NCBI RefSeq assembly: GCF_003967075.1
Contig: NZ_AP018664.1
Location: 3,746,001 to 3,810,000, forward strand
Length of the DNA: 64,000 bases
Reading direction: 5' to 3'
Source of the DNA: Sphingobium amiense
GTDB taxonomy: Bacteria > Pseudomonadota > Alphaproteobacteria > Sphingomonadales > Sphingomonadaceae
The translations under genes and the position numbers were made by a program. The first letter of the stretch is position 1, and the number at the start of each line of letters is the position of its first letter. Under the pieces are notes generated by a model. It saw only the letters and a list, made by a program, of their open reading frames with translations. It was not told where the DNA came from and ran no database searches. Positions 34,886 through 42,666 of this stretch are shown here, piece by piece.

Positions 34886-36468
34886 GGGTTTCGTCCTTCG
34901 TCGGGATCGCTCTGTAGGGCGGACAGGCTGCCCAGCCTTTGCGTGAAGCGTGCAACAGCGGGCTGGCGCTTCAACGGGCCGGGGGCGGCTTGCAAAAGTC
35001 GGGCGAACAGCCAGCATCCTGCATGGCCCAGCAGCATGCGTGGGAACAACAATATGGCGAGCAGCAGCACGACGCCTGTCGCGGCACAGGCAATCAGAAG
35101 CACGGGAAAGGGATGCAGGCCGCCCCAAAGCAGGAACTGGCGCGATGCAGCAAGAATGCCCGCGGCCAGTAATGCGAGCGGCAAAGCTGAGAGATGCGCA
35201 TGCACCACATCCCCCGCCGCTATCCCCGCGCGGCGCATGACGACGATGGTGAGCGCCACGAACTGCCCGAAGATCGCGATGCCGACGCCGGCGGCGAGGC
35301 CCGTGATGCCCCAGTGGCTGCCAAGGCCCGCGCCCAGCGCGACCATGGCGATATAGACATATTGGCAGAAGGCGGCCGCCCACGGCGCGCCGACCGCGCG
35401 GGCGGTGGCGGCGGACAGGCGCTGGGTCGAGCGGAAGGGGAGGCTGAGCGCCAGAATGCTGAGGATCGCGGCGGCGCCGGTCCATTGCGGGCCGAGCAGC
35501 ACCCAGACCACTTCATGCGCCAGCACCGCAAGGGCGGCGGCGGTCGGGATGAGGACGAGGTTGAGCACCGCCAGCCCCCGCAGGAAGCCGCTGCGGATCG
35601 CGGGCAGATTGCCCTGCATGCTCGAAAAGCCCGGAAAGGCGACATCGTCGATGATCGACCCCAGCATCATCGCGGGAAAGCGCATGAGATTATAGGAGCG
35701 GGTATAGAGGCCGAGCGCACGGGCGTCGAAATTGCGGCTGATGATGAACTGGTCGATCCGCACGGCGATGGCCGACCCGATCTTGTCGAGCGAGAGACCG
35801 GCGCCGAATGCGGCGAGATCGCGAAACGCGCCGCCGTGAAAGCGCAGCGCCCAGCTATGCCGCACGCCCGCGATGACCAGCAGGCTGGCGAGCGCGGTCT
35901 GCGCCAGTTGCGCGATGACGAGCGCCCAGACGCCAAGGCCTGCTGCAGCGGCGGCGATGCCGCACAGCCCATAGCCGAAGAGATAGGCGAAGAAGCGCCG
36001 CCGGGCGAGCAGGCCGAAGCTGAGATCGCGCATCGCGATGCTGTTGGCGACGACGCCGATGCTGCTGAGGAAGAAGGAGAGCGAGAGCCAGCGCATCACA
36101 TGCACCGATTCGGGCGCGCGCAGCAGCGCAGCTGTCCACGGCGCTGCGAAAAACAGCAGGGCGGTGACGGCCAGCCCCATGAAGACGCTGAAGGTCAGCG
36201 CGGTGCCGATATGCCTGTCGTCGATGTCGCGCCGCTGGACGAGCGCGGGGCCGAGGCCGAGCTGCGACAGGTTGACCGCGATATCGCTGATGAGCGCGCC
36301 CGCCGCCACAATGCCGAAGTCCGACGGCGTCAGCAGGCGGCCGAGCGTCGCCAGCACCACCAGTTGCACCAGCGCCTGCGCACCGCCGCTGACCGCGAGT
36401 CGCATGCCCCCTGACATCATCCTGCCGCCCGCCCGGCGGCTGGACGCCGCCTTCTCTTCCTCCGTCAC
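34882..36468 (-). CDS. polysaccharide flippase (Wzx/PST family) 2
   Basis: A protein of about 528 residues. GTG 36468 (TEEEKAASSRRAGGRMM) overlaps the acyltransferase stop codon (GTGA), which suggests coupled translation; an internal ATG after RRAGGR would shorten it by about 16 residues. Around 14 hydrophobic segments follow. Family marks include VVLATLGRLLTPSDFGIVA near the N-terminus, LGPALVQRRDIDD, and RNFDARALGLYTRSYNLMRF, as in lipopolysaccharide biosynthesis/WzxC-type flippases. It moves an undecaprenyl-linked repeat across the inner membrane. The GT4 downstream and acyltransferase upstream make a compact module. Confidence 0.9.
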   Translation of the reverse strand: MTEEEKAASSRRAGGRMMSGGMRLAVSGGAQALVQLVVLATLGRLLTPSDFGIVAAGALISDIAVNLSQLGLGPALVQRRDIDDRHIGTALTFSVFMGLAVTALLFFAAPWTAALLRAPESVHVMRWLSLSFFLSSIGVVANSIAMRDLSFGLLARRRFFAYLFGYGLCGIAAAAAGLGVWALVIAQLAQTALASLLVIAGVRHSWALRFHGGAFRDLAAFGAGLSLDKIGSAIAVRIDQFIISRNFDARALGLYTRSYNLMRFPAMMLGSIIDDVAFPGFSSMQGNLPAIRSGFLRGLAVLNLVLIPTAAALAVLAHEVVWVLLGPQWTGAAAILSILALSLPFRSTQRLSAATARAVGAPWAAAFCQYVYIAMVALGAGLGSHWGITGLAAGVGIAIFGQFVALTIVVMRRAGIAAGDVVHAHLSALPLALLAAGILAASRQFLLWGGLHPFPVLLIACAATGVVLLLAILLFPRMLLGHAGCWLFARLLQAAPGPLKRQPAVARFTQRLGSLSALQSDPDEGRNP

Positions 36469-37598
36469 AGGGTGGCGGCCGGGGTTTGGTGCGCCGTCCG
36501 GGGCGGACGCGGTCCGCCGCTCAGGCGCGCGCGAAGCGGCTTTTCGAAGAGATGATAGGATAGCAGCGACACCGGGATCAGGATGAGGAAGGTCACAACC
36601 ACCCAGATGTTCATTTCCCATCCGCGCAGATGCAGGATCTTCTTGCCCGCCGTCATGGACAGCGTCGCGACGATGGGATGCAGCATGTAGAGCGAATAGG
36701 TGAGCTGCCCCGCGATGCCGAGCTTGCGCACGGGCAGGCTCGCTTTCTTGTTGAGGTCAACCGCGATGGCGGCGATGACGGTCGCATAGACGAACAGCAG
36801 CGACCAGAGCGGATGGATGCCGGCAAGTCCGGTCGCGATGAAGGCGGCGAGCGCGGCGAACATGATGCCTTCCGCCATCGGGAGACCCGTGATCCGGTGA
36901 CGGAAGGCGTGGAGACCGACGCCCAGCGCGAAAGAGGGAATGGCGCGCAGCACGCCGAAATGCGACGCCCAACTCAGCCAGAAGCCTTCGTCGCCGCCAT
37001 AGTCGCCCGAGGAGAAATGAGTGAGCAGGAGGATGGCGATCGCGCTCAGCGCCAGCACCCCCCAACCGCGGGTGCGCGCCGCCAGCATCAGCAGCAGCGG
37101 AAACAGCAGATACATCGCCATTTCCGCACTGATCGACCAGCTCGGCGTGTTGAAAGACACTTTGTCGCAGGTGTTGAAGCTGTGCAGCAGCAGCAGATTG
37201 GGGACGAAGCAGCCCCAGTCATAATGGTCGGCGCTATTGGACTGCACGCCCGCCGCGATCGCCAGCCCCAGCAGCGCGTATAGGCCAAGCGTCAGCCAGT
37301 GCAGCGGCAGCAGCCGCGCGAGCCGCTTGCGCATGTAGCGGCCGAAGCTGGCTCCGTCGCGAATCCGGCCCGCATAGACATAGCTCACCACGAAACCGGA
37401 AATGACGAAGAAGAGATCGACCCACTGCCGCGCGAAGCTCGCGCTCATGGCGTTGAACGCGCTGTCCGCGGGCAGCCAGACATAATGGCGATAATGGTAG
37501 ACGACCACGCCGACGCTGGCGACGATCCGCAGGAAGTCCAGCGCCATCAACTCGTCGGACTCGGCCTTGAGGCCCAGCCTGCGCATCCAGCCCAGCAT
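36465..37598 (-). CDS. acyltransferase-3 family membrane protein 5
   Basis: A 377-residue polytopic protein with ALDFLRIVASVGVVVYHYRHY (catalytic-type His), WVDLFFVISGFVVSYVYAG and about ten TM segments, typical of acyltransferase-3 enzymes that O-acylate surface glycans. There is no SGNH domain. The loop ADHYDWGCFVPNLLLLHSF contains a Cys, and CDKVSFNTPSWSISAEMAMY resembles the second conserved block of the family (W-S-x-x-x-E). It is first in a three-gene operon whose members overlap by 4 bases. Its promoter should lie in the 37599-37781 divergent gap with the phage-like pair. Confidence 0.9.
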   Translation of the reverse strand: MLGWMRRLGLKAESDELMALDFLRIVASVGVVVYHYRHYVWLPADSAFNAMSASFARQWVDLFFVISGFVVSYVYAGRIRDGASFGRYMRKRLARLLPLHWLTLGLYALLGLAIAAGVQSNSADHYDWGCFVPNLLLLHSFNTCDKVSFNTPSWSISAEMAMYLLFPLLLMLAARTRGWGVLALSAIAILLLTHFSSGDYGGDEGFWLSWASHFGVLRAIPSFALGVGLHAFRHRITGLPMAEGIMFAALAAFIATGLAGIHPLWSLLFVYATVIAAIAVDLNKKASLPVRKLGIAGQLTYSLYMLHPIVATLSMTAGKKILHLRGWEMNIWVVVTFLILIPVSLLSYHLFEKPLRARLSGGPRPPRTAHQTPAATL

Positions 37599-37781
37599 GT
37601 CGTCACCCCCGGTCCAGCGGCGCGGAAAACCCGATCATCCGTGCCCTCCTCCCGCCTAGGGCGGATCATGCTGCAATGCAAGATGGCGGCCGGTCGGCGT
37701 GGCGCGTCCCGGGCGCGGGCTGTCCTACAGCCATTCCGCCCACATAGGACCGGTCGGGAAACGATCAGGAGGACGCATCAC

Positions 37782-38213
37782 ATGCCACCCAAAAACGTGA
37801 CTTCGCCGGCCGGGTTCGTGCCGGAAACCGCCATCAGCTTCGGCGAACGGGACACACCCGCCACACCCGTCAGCGCGCAAAGCCCGTTGCCGGTCGCGCA
37901 ATGGATGACTGCGGCAATTGCTGCGCCGCTTGCCGGATCGACGGCAGCCAGCGCGGTGTCCGCCGCCTTCATCCCCGATCTTGGCCGTCCGATCTGGATC
38001 AGCCTGTCGGGGAACTGGATCGGAACGGTGACAGTCCGCCGATCCGTCGATGGCGGCGCGACGCGCCTGCCGTTGACCGTCGCGGGCGCACCATGGGGCG
38101 TCTTCACTGCCAATGCGCAGGAAGCGGTCGGAGAAGAGAGCGTCGCCGGAGCGCGATGGTATGTGGACGTGGCGCTCACATCCGGCTCGGTCGACTACCG
38201 GATGGAGCAATAA
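37782..38213 (+). CDS. small phage-tail-like protein of unknown function
   Basis: A 143-residue protein whose ATG 37782 has AGGAGG 9 bases upstream. It lacks a signal peptide. The C-terminal half reads LSGNWIGTVTVRRSVDGGAT, then GVFTANAQEAV, GARWYVDVALTSG and VDYRMEQ. This beta-rich pattern resembles small proteins found next to tail-fibre genes in alphaproteobacterial prophages, as I recall them; no search was done. The SGNH hydrolase gene starts 3 bases after its stop, so the two work together or travel together. No other phage gene is nearby. Function is unknown, and it may be structural or an adaptor for the hydrolase. Confidence 0.65.
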   Translation: MPPKNVTSPAGFVPETAISFGERDTPATPVSAQSPLPVAQWMTAAIAAPLAGSTAASAVSAAFIPDLGRPIWISLSGNWIGTVTVRRSVDGGATRLPLTVAGAPWGVFTANAQEAVGEESVAGARWYVDVALTSGSVDYRMEQ

Positions 38214-38216
38214 GCC

Positions 38217-39584
38217 ATGACGGATATGATTGCACGCGGCATGGCCGCCGCCGCCTCCAGAGCCGCCCTCTCTTTCGCCGCCGTTCCGCAGATCGCCTGT
38301 CTGGGGGACAGCAACAGCTTTATCAACTGGGGCAGCAGCCCGTCGACCGGAACGGCGCAGATCAGCCCGCCGACGCAGGGCATTCTCCAGTGCCGGGGAT
38401 ATGCCTTCTGGGCGCAGACGCTGTGCGACGCGCGTGTGGAATTCCCGCAGGCGCTGAACTTCGGCGTGTCCGGCGAAACAAGCACGCAGATACTGGCGCG
38501 CGTCGATCAGGCCGCAGCGGCGAGCGCCGATGCTGTGGTGGTGCTGGCAGGCACCAATGATTTCGGCGCCGCCGATCTGCCCTATGCCGCCACCGTTGCC
38601 AACCTGACAGCTATCGTCGCGGCATTGAGGGTCAGGAACAAGCGTGTCCTGCTGCTGACCGTGCCGCCGCGCGGGCACCCGTCATCCCATTATTTCAGCG
38701 GCGCGACCGATCCCAAACTGCTCCGCCTGTTCGCGGTGAACAACTGGATCAAACGCGTCGCTTCGCAGATGCGGGGGGTCAGCGTCATCGATCCTTGGGG
38801 GGAGATTGCCGATCCGGCGAGCCTCTATGGCGATTTCCGGTCCGGCATGGTCAATAGCGGCGACGTGGCGCACTTTATCTCCGCCAGTTCCTACCAGATC
38901 GGCAAGCTGCTGGCGGCGGAGTTCAGCCGGCTTTATGCCCCGATCGACTGGCTCCCCAAATCGAACAGCGACCTTTTCGATGCGACCAGCAATCCGGTCG
39001 GCGCACTCAACAGCAACGCCATGATGCTGGGAACGGGCGGCACGCTTTCCGGCACGACGCCCACCCCTACGGGTCAGGTCGCCGATGGCTGGACCCTTTC
39101 GGGCGCGGACGCGGGGCTGACGCTCGCGGCTTCCAAGCAGGCGTCCGGCAACACCACCTGGCAGCGTCTTGTGCTCGGCGGCACGCCGGGGGCGGGGTCC
39201 GACCGGATCGTGACGGTGAGTCAGGCGATCTCGCAGGCGTCCGGGCGGATCGTGGCGGGCGATGTGCTGGAGGGCTTCGCACGGGTCAGCGTCGGGCCGT
39301 CGAGCGGCCTTTACGGGATCGCGCTGATGATCCAGCAGACCTATAATCCGGGGTCCGGCAATGTGACGGTGCAGACCAACTGCGGCAATTCGGGGCAGGG
39401 CGCAGACAATTTCATGCCTGCCGAAGCATGGAGCGGGGTGCTTCGCCTGCCGCCGCTCACCATCCCCACAGGCACGCTGTCATCGCTCCAGTTCCGCCTG
39501 CGCGTGTGGGCGCAGCAGAACACGGCGGTGTCCGCGACCGTCGATGCGACCGCGATGGCGTTGCGAAAGCTGCGGGCCGTCTGA
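38217..39584 (+). CDS. SGNH/GDSL hydrolase with C-terminal beta-sandwich, phage-tail-like
   Basis: A 455-residue protein without signal peptide. After a short helix (MTDMIARGMAAAASRAALSF) comes an SGNH esterase domain: IACLGDSNSFINW (Ser block I), LNFGVSGETS (Gly block II), VVVLAGTNDFGAADLP (Asn block III) and SGDVAHFIS (Asp-x-x-His block V, about residues 218-225). The C-terminal about 200 residues, rich in Gly, Thr and Ser, look like a beta-sandwich carbohydrate-binding domain. Such architecture occurs in phage tail proteins that deacetylate capsule. Here it lies inside an EPS locus with many acyltransferases, so a domesticated polysaccharide deacylase is plausible. How it would reach the surface is open. 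Confidence 0.8.
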   Translation: MTDMIARGMAAAASRAALSFAAVPQIACLGDSNSFINWGSSPSTGTAQISPPTQGILQCRGYAFWAQTLCDARVEFPQALNFGVSGETSTQILARVDQAAAASADAVVVLAGTNDFGAADLPYAATVANLTAIVAALRVRNKRVLLLTVPPRGHPSSHYFSGATDPKLLRLFAVNNWIKRVASQMRGVSVIDPWGEIADPASLYGDFRSGMVNSGDVAHFISASSYQIGKLLAAEFSRLYAPIDWLPKSNSDLFDATSNPVGALNSNAMMLGTGGTLSGTTPTPTGQVADGWTLSGADAGLTLAASKQASGNTTWQRLVLGGTPGAGSDRIVTVSQAISQASGRIVAGDVLEGFARVSVGPSSGLYGIALMIQQTYNPGSGNVTVQTNCGNSGQGADNFMPAEAWSGVLRLPPLTIPTGTLSSLQFRLRVWAQQNTAVSATVDATAMALRKLRAV

Positions 39585-39600
39585 AGACGCCCGCGCGGGA

Positions 39601-40683
39601 TCAGGGATTGGCGCTCTGGTCCCGCAGGGCAAGCGCGGCGGCGGGCGTCTGGGGCAGTTTCTGCGTCCGGGCGTCCGCCGAATCCGCAACCGGTTTGACC
39701 CCCAGCGCCCAGCGGCCCGCCCCTGTCGCGGGCATGGCGCCCAGACCGGGAACGGTCGCCGCCGCATCCTGCACCTTTGCATCCTGACCCAGCGCCTTGC
39801 GCTCCACCAGCACGGCGCTGGTCCCGTCTTCCAGCAGGACCGGTGCGGCGGTCTGCGTGGCGGCGACGCCGGGGATGCCCTCGTCGCTCTCACCGGCATA
39901 GCGGCCCCGGAACGCGCCCGGCAGGCCGGACGACCCGTCCCAGCGATAGAAGATATGCGTGCCGACCACCGCCGTCTTGAGCAGCGTCGGCGCCCAGTAG
40001 GGGAAAACATAATTGGCGTGATAGTGCGTCGCGAGGCCGACCGGCGCATAGACGTGCCCGGCGAGCGCTTCGGCCGCAATCGCCTGCGCCCGCACCCAGG
40101 TCGACCGGATCGGCGTGCGCGCCAGCGACCCGTCGCAGGTAAAGGTGAACTGGCATCCGGTGCGCCGTTCCGACCCCTGATACACGACGCCGCACACCGA
40201 CTTGGGATAGGCCGGGTGACGCATGCGGTTGAGGATCACCTGCGCCACGCCGCGCTCGCCGTCGATCGGCTCGTTGCCCGCTTCATAATAAATGGCGGCG
40301 GTCATACAGTTGAGCGCGCTCAGATAATTGCGATCCGCCTGCGGCGACAGCACGAAGGGGCTGGCGGCCGGGTTCGGCCGGCTCGACAGGGCGATGGCGT
40401 TGTTGGCGGCCAGCGCGTCCTGCGCTGAAATCGGTTCCAGCGCGGCGGGATCGGATGTGGTCATTGCCGCCACACGCTGCGGCGTCGGGCGCACGGCGTC
40501 ATGCGATACCGGCGCAGTGAAGGTCAGCGGATCGGACGACTGCGTCCAGATCGACCGCACCGCCAGCGCCACCGCGCTCGCCATGATCGCGCCCAGCATC
40601 AGAAGGATGATCAGCATCACGATCCGCCGGTCGGAAAGACGGCGTGCCGGGCGATCATAATCCTGGGCGTTGGCTATCTGCAC
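39601..40683 (-). CDS. cell wall hydrolase, SleB/Hydrolase_2 family
   Basis: A 360-residue protein with an N-terminal cytosolic tail, one TM segment (about residues 21-44) and a periplasmic Ala/Pro-rich linker. The catalytic domain has ALNCMTAAIYYEAGNEPIDG with the general-acid Glu, GVAQVILNRMRHPAYPKSVCGVVYQ, and CQFTFTCDGS. It ends in HYHANYVFPYW and THIFYRWDG. These are the marks of SleB-type peptidoglycan lytic enzymes. In many alphaproteobacteria such proteins remodel the wall; a role in letting secretion machines pass is possible but unproven. Its upstream gap holds a strong dyad (40736-40762). Confidence 0.9.
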   Translation of the reverse strand: MQIANAQDYDRPARRLSDRRIVMLIILLMLGAIMASAVALAVRSIWTQSSDPLTFTAPVSHDAVRPTPQRVAAMTTSDPAALEPISAQDALAANNAIALSSRPNPAASPFVLSPQADRNYLSALNCMTAAIYYEAGNEPIDGERGVAQVILNRMRHPAYPKSVCGVVYQGSERRTGCQFTFTCDGSLARTPIRSTWVRAQAIAAEALAGHVYAPVGLATHYHANYVFPYWAPTLLKTAVVGTHIFYRWDGSSGLPGAFRGRYAGESDEGIPGVAATQTAAPVLLEDGTSAVLVERKALGQDAKVQDAAATVPGLGAMPATGAGRWALGVKPVADSADARTQKLPQTPAAALALRDQSANP

Positions 40684-40735
40684 CGTTTTCGCTCTTGTTG
40701 TCCCTGCACCCCGACGCGGAGTCGGCGGCTATCAC

Positions 40736-40762
40736 AACCGGCCGCAAAAATACAGGCCGGTT
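40736..40762. promoter_or_regulatory. operator-like dyad AACCGGCC-N11-GGCCGGTT
   Basis: A perfect 8-bp inverted repeat with an AT-rich 11-base spacer (GCAAAAATACA) lies 53 bases upstream of the SleB-like start codon, in the divergent gap to a small membrane protein gene. Half-site spacing of about two helical turns fits a dimeric regulator. It could also fold as a hairpin in the leader of the SleB-like mRNA. Confidence 0.45.
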
Positions 40763-40905
40763 CTGCCGCAGTGCAGCATTGTGCCATGGAGATACAGCGA
40801 TGTTGGACGAAGTTAACGCCATGCGCGGCGATCCGTTGCAGACGTGCGGGGACTCGAGGCAGGCAGATAGCTTTTTGTTAACCACGATGGGGCACATGTG
40901 CGGCC

Positions 40906-41289
40906 ATGGATCTGGCCGCCTTCTACGTCGCTCAAGCCAATGGACTGGTGGAAATGCTGGGGATTTCCCACGCGACCATGCACGTCCATGCCGGAATGGC
41001 GCTCTATGTCGGGGCGAAATTCATGCTGCGCACCCGCCGCGCCTCAGCCTATGCGCTGCTGACCGTCATTCACGCCGAACTGGCGAATGAACTGCTGGAT
41101 TTCCTCCATTATGGCAGCCTGCGACTCGAAGATACGCTGGCCGACATCGCGCTGACCCTGCTGTGGCCGGTGCTCGATTATGGCGTCACGCGCTACCGCC
41201 GCAAAAGGTGGAGGGGCGAGTCGGCGCTGCGCCGCCCCGCTCCTTCCGACGCGACCGACCTGCTCGCTTCACTCAGACGAGCCGCCTGA
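40906..41289 (+). CDS. small conserved-looking membrane-associated protein of unknown function
   Basis: A 127-residue protein I do not recognise. Three hydrophobic stretches are visible: MHVHAGMALYVGAKFML, AYALLTVIHAELANELLDFL and LADIALTLLWPVLDYGV. They contain conserved-looking polar residues (His, Glu, Asn, Asp), a pattern seen in compact membrane proteins such as the VanZ group, though I cannot claim membership. The C-terminus is basic then Ala-rich. No clear ribosome-binding site precedes ATG 40906. It is divergent from the SleB-like gene and convergent with the HlyD-like gene. Coding status rests on reading-frame length and sensible composition. Confidence 0.6.
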   Translation: MDLAAFYVAQANGLVEMLGISHATMHVHAGMALYVGAKFMLRTRRASAYALLTVIHAELANELLDFLHYGSLRLEDTLADIALTLLWPVLDYGVTRYRRKRWRGESALRRPAPSDATDLLASLRRAA

Positions 41290-41308
41290 GCGAAACGGCC
41301 GCTCCTCC

Positions 41309-42649
41309 TCAATCGTCGAGGAAGGCGCGGGCGAACTGATCGCGCAGCGGCTTGGTGATATAGGCCATCATCGACCGAGATCCCGTTTCGATATACACTT
41401 CGGCGGGAACGCCCGACTTGAACCCGCCCGTGCGCCGCAGCCGCGCAAGGCTGTCGGGTGTAAGCTGGACCCGCACCGGATAGAAGGCGCGGCCTTCGGG
41501 ATCGGTGACGCGCTCCGCCGCCACATAGGCGACCGTTCCGCGCAGTTCGGGCGTCGCCGTGCGGCTGAGCGAGGGGAAGCTGACGCGCGCGGGCTGATCG
41601 ACATGCACCTGATCGACATCGGTGGGGTTGAGCGCCGCTTCGACCAGCAGCGGGTCTTTGTCCGGCACGATCTCCATGATCGTTTCGGCCGGACGGATGA
41701 CGCCGCCAACGGTGGTCAGCGACAATTGCTCCACTACCCCGTCATAGGGAGCGCGGATGACCGAACGGTTGCGTTCGTCTATGGCCGACACGGTGCGCGC
41801 CTGCTGCTGGTTGAGCTGCTCGTTGACCTGGGCGAGCTGCGCCCCGGCTTCGGCGCGCCGCGCCTGCCCGATCTGGATGATCTGGGCGCGCGCCTCGCTG
41901 ATGCGGCTGTTGGCCTGCGCGATCTGCGCCTGAAGCGCGCCCGCCGATCCGTGCAGGTCGACGGCGGTGCGTTCCAGCTGGTTGAGGCGACCCAGCGTCA
42001 CCAGCTTCTTGTCGTAGAGCGTCTGCATGTTGCGCCGTTCCGGCTCGATCAGCGCGGACTGTTGCCTGAGCGCCGCGATCTGCGCGCGATAGCCGCCGAT
42101 CTCGTCATGATATTGCGCCACGCGCGCCGACAACTGCGCACCAAGGCCGCTCAGCTCCTGCTGGCGCAGCGCGAACATGCGCCGCTCGTTCGCCATCGCC
42201 TGCTGCGCGCTCGCATCGGTGCGGCGTGTCAGGCTGGCGGGGAAGTCGATGCTGCCGAGGCCGAGCTGTTCAGCCTCCAGCCGCGCCTTCTGCGCCAGAA
42301 GCTGATCGACCGACAGCGCCGAAAGCGTCGCGGTCGATCCGCTCACCGTATCGTCGAGCCGCACGAGGATCTGTCCCTTGCGGACATGCTGGCCGTTCTG
42401 CACGAGGATTTCAGCGACGGTGCCGCCGGTCGGATGCGCGATCTTCTTGACGCGCGATTCCGCGCCGATCTGTCCGCCCGCGACGACCGCGCCGCCCATC
42501 GGGACGAGCGCAGCCGCGCCGCCGATGCCGAACACCAGCAGGGCCGACGCCAGCAGCACGCCGCGCAGGCTGCGCCGCATCCGCGCTTCGGGATCATAGG
42601 CCACCATCGGCAGGGTGGCAGGGGGAAGAATGGAAAGGCTGGTCGCCAT
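41309..42649 (-). CDS. type I secretion membrane fusion protein, HlyD/PrsE family (AtrB-like)
   Basis: A 446-residue periplasmic adaptor with one TM segment (about residues 29-51), the lipoyl-type half motif KKIAHPTGGTVAEILVQNGQ, a long coiled coil (about 110-290) and the second half motif SVIRAPYDGVVEQLSLTTVG. The beta-barrel domain follows and the end has GVPAEVYIETG and MAYITKPLRDQFARAF, as in PrsE/AprE. It links the ABC exporter at 42667 (17 bases upstream in the operon) to an outer-membrane TolC-like channel, which is not in the window. Sphingan clusters carry the comparable atrB/atrD pair, and rhizobial PrsDE exports EPS glycanases. The cargo here is unidentified. Confidence 0.92.
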   Translation of the reverse strand: MATSLSILPPATLPMVAYDPEARMRRSLRGVLLASALLVFGIGGAAALVPMGGAVVAGGQIGAESRVKKIAHPTGGTVAEILVQNGQHVRKGQILVRLDDTVSGSTATLSALSVDQLLAQKARLEAEQLGLGSIDFPASLTRRTDASAQQAMANERRMFALRQQELSGLGAQLSARVAQYHDEIGGYRAQIAALRQQSALIEPERRNMQTLYDKKLVTLGRLNQLERTAVDLHGSAGALQAQIAQANSRISEARAQIIQIGQARRAEAGAQLAQVNEQLNQQQARTVSAIDERNRSVIRAPYDGVVEQLSLTTVGGVIRPAETIMEIVPDKDPLLVEAALNPTDVDQVHVDQPARVSFPSLSRTATPELRGTVAYVAAERVTDPEGRAFYPVRVQLTPDSLARLRRTGGFKSGVPAEVYIETGSRSMMAYITKPLRDQFARAFLDD

Positions 42650-42666
42650 GACGTGTCCTATGCTTT

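Noticed and set aside
34886..35485. Upstream extension of the fourth GT4 frame into the flippase gene
   Set aside because: The added region is an out-of-frame reading of the flippase; the ATGA overlap and AAGGA site at 34885 mark the start.
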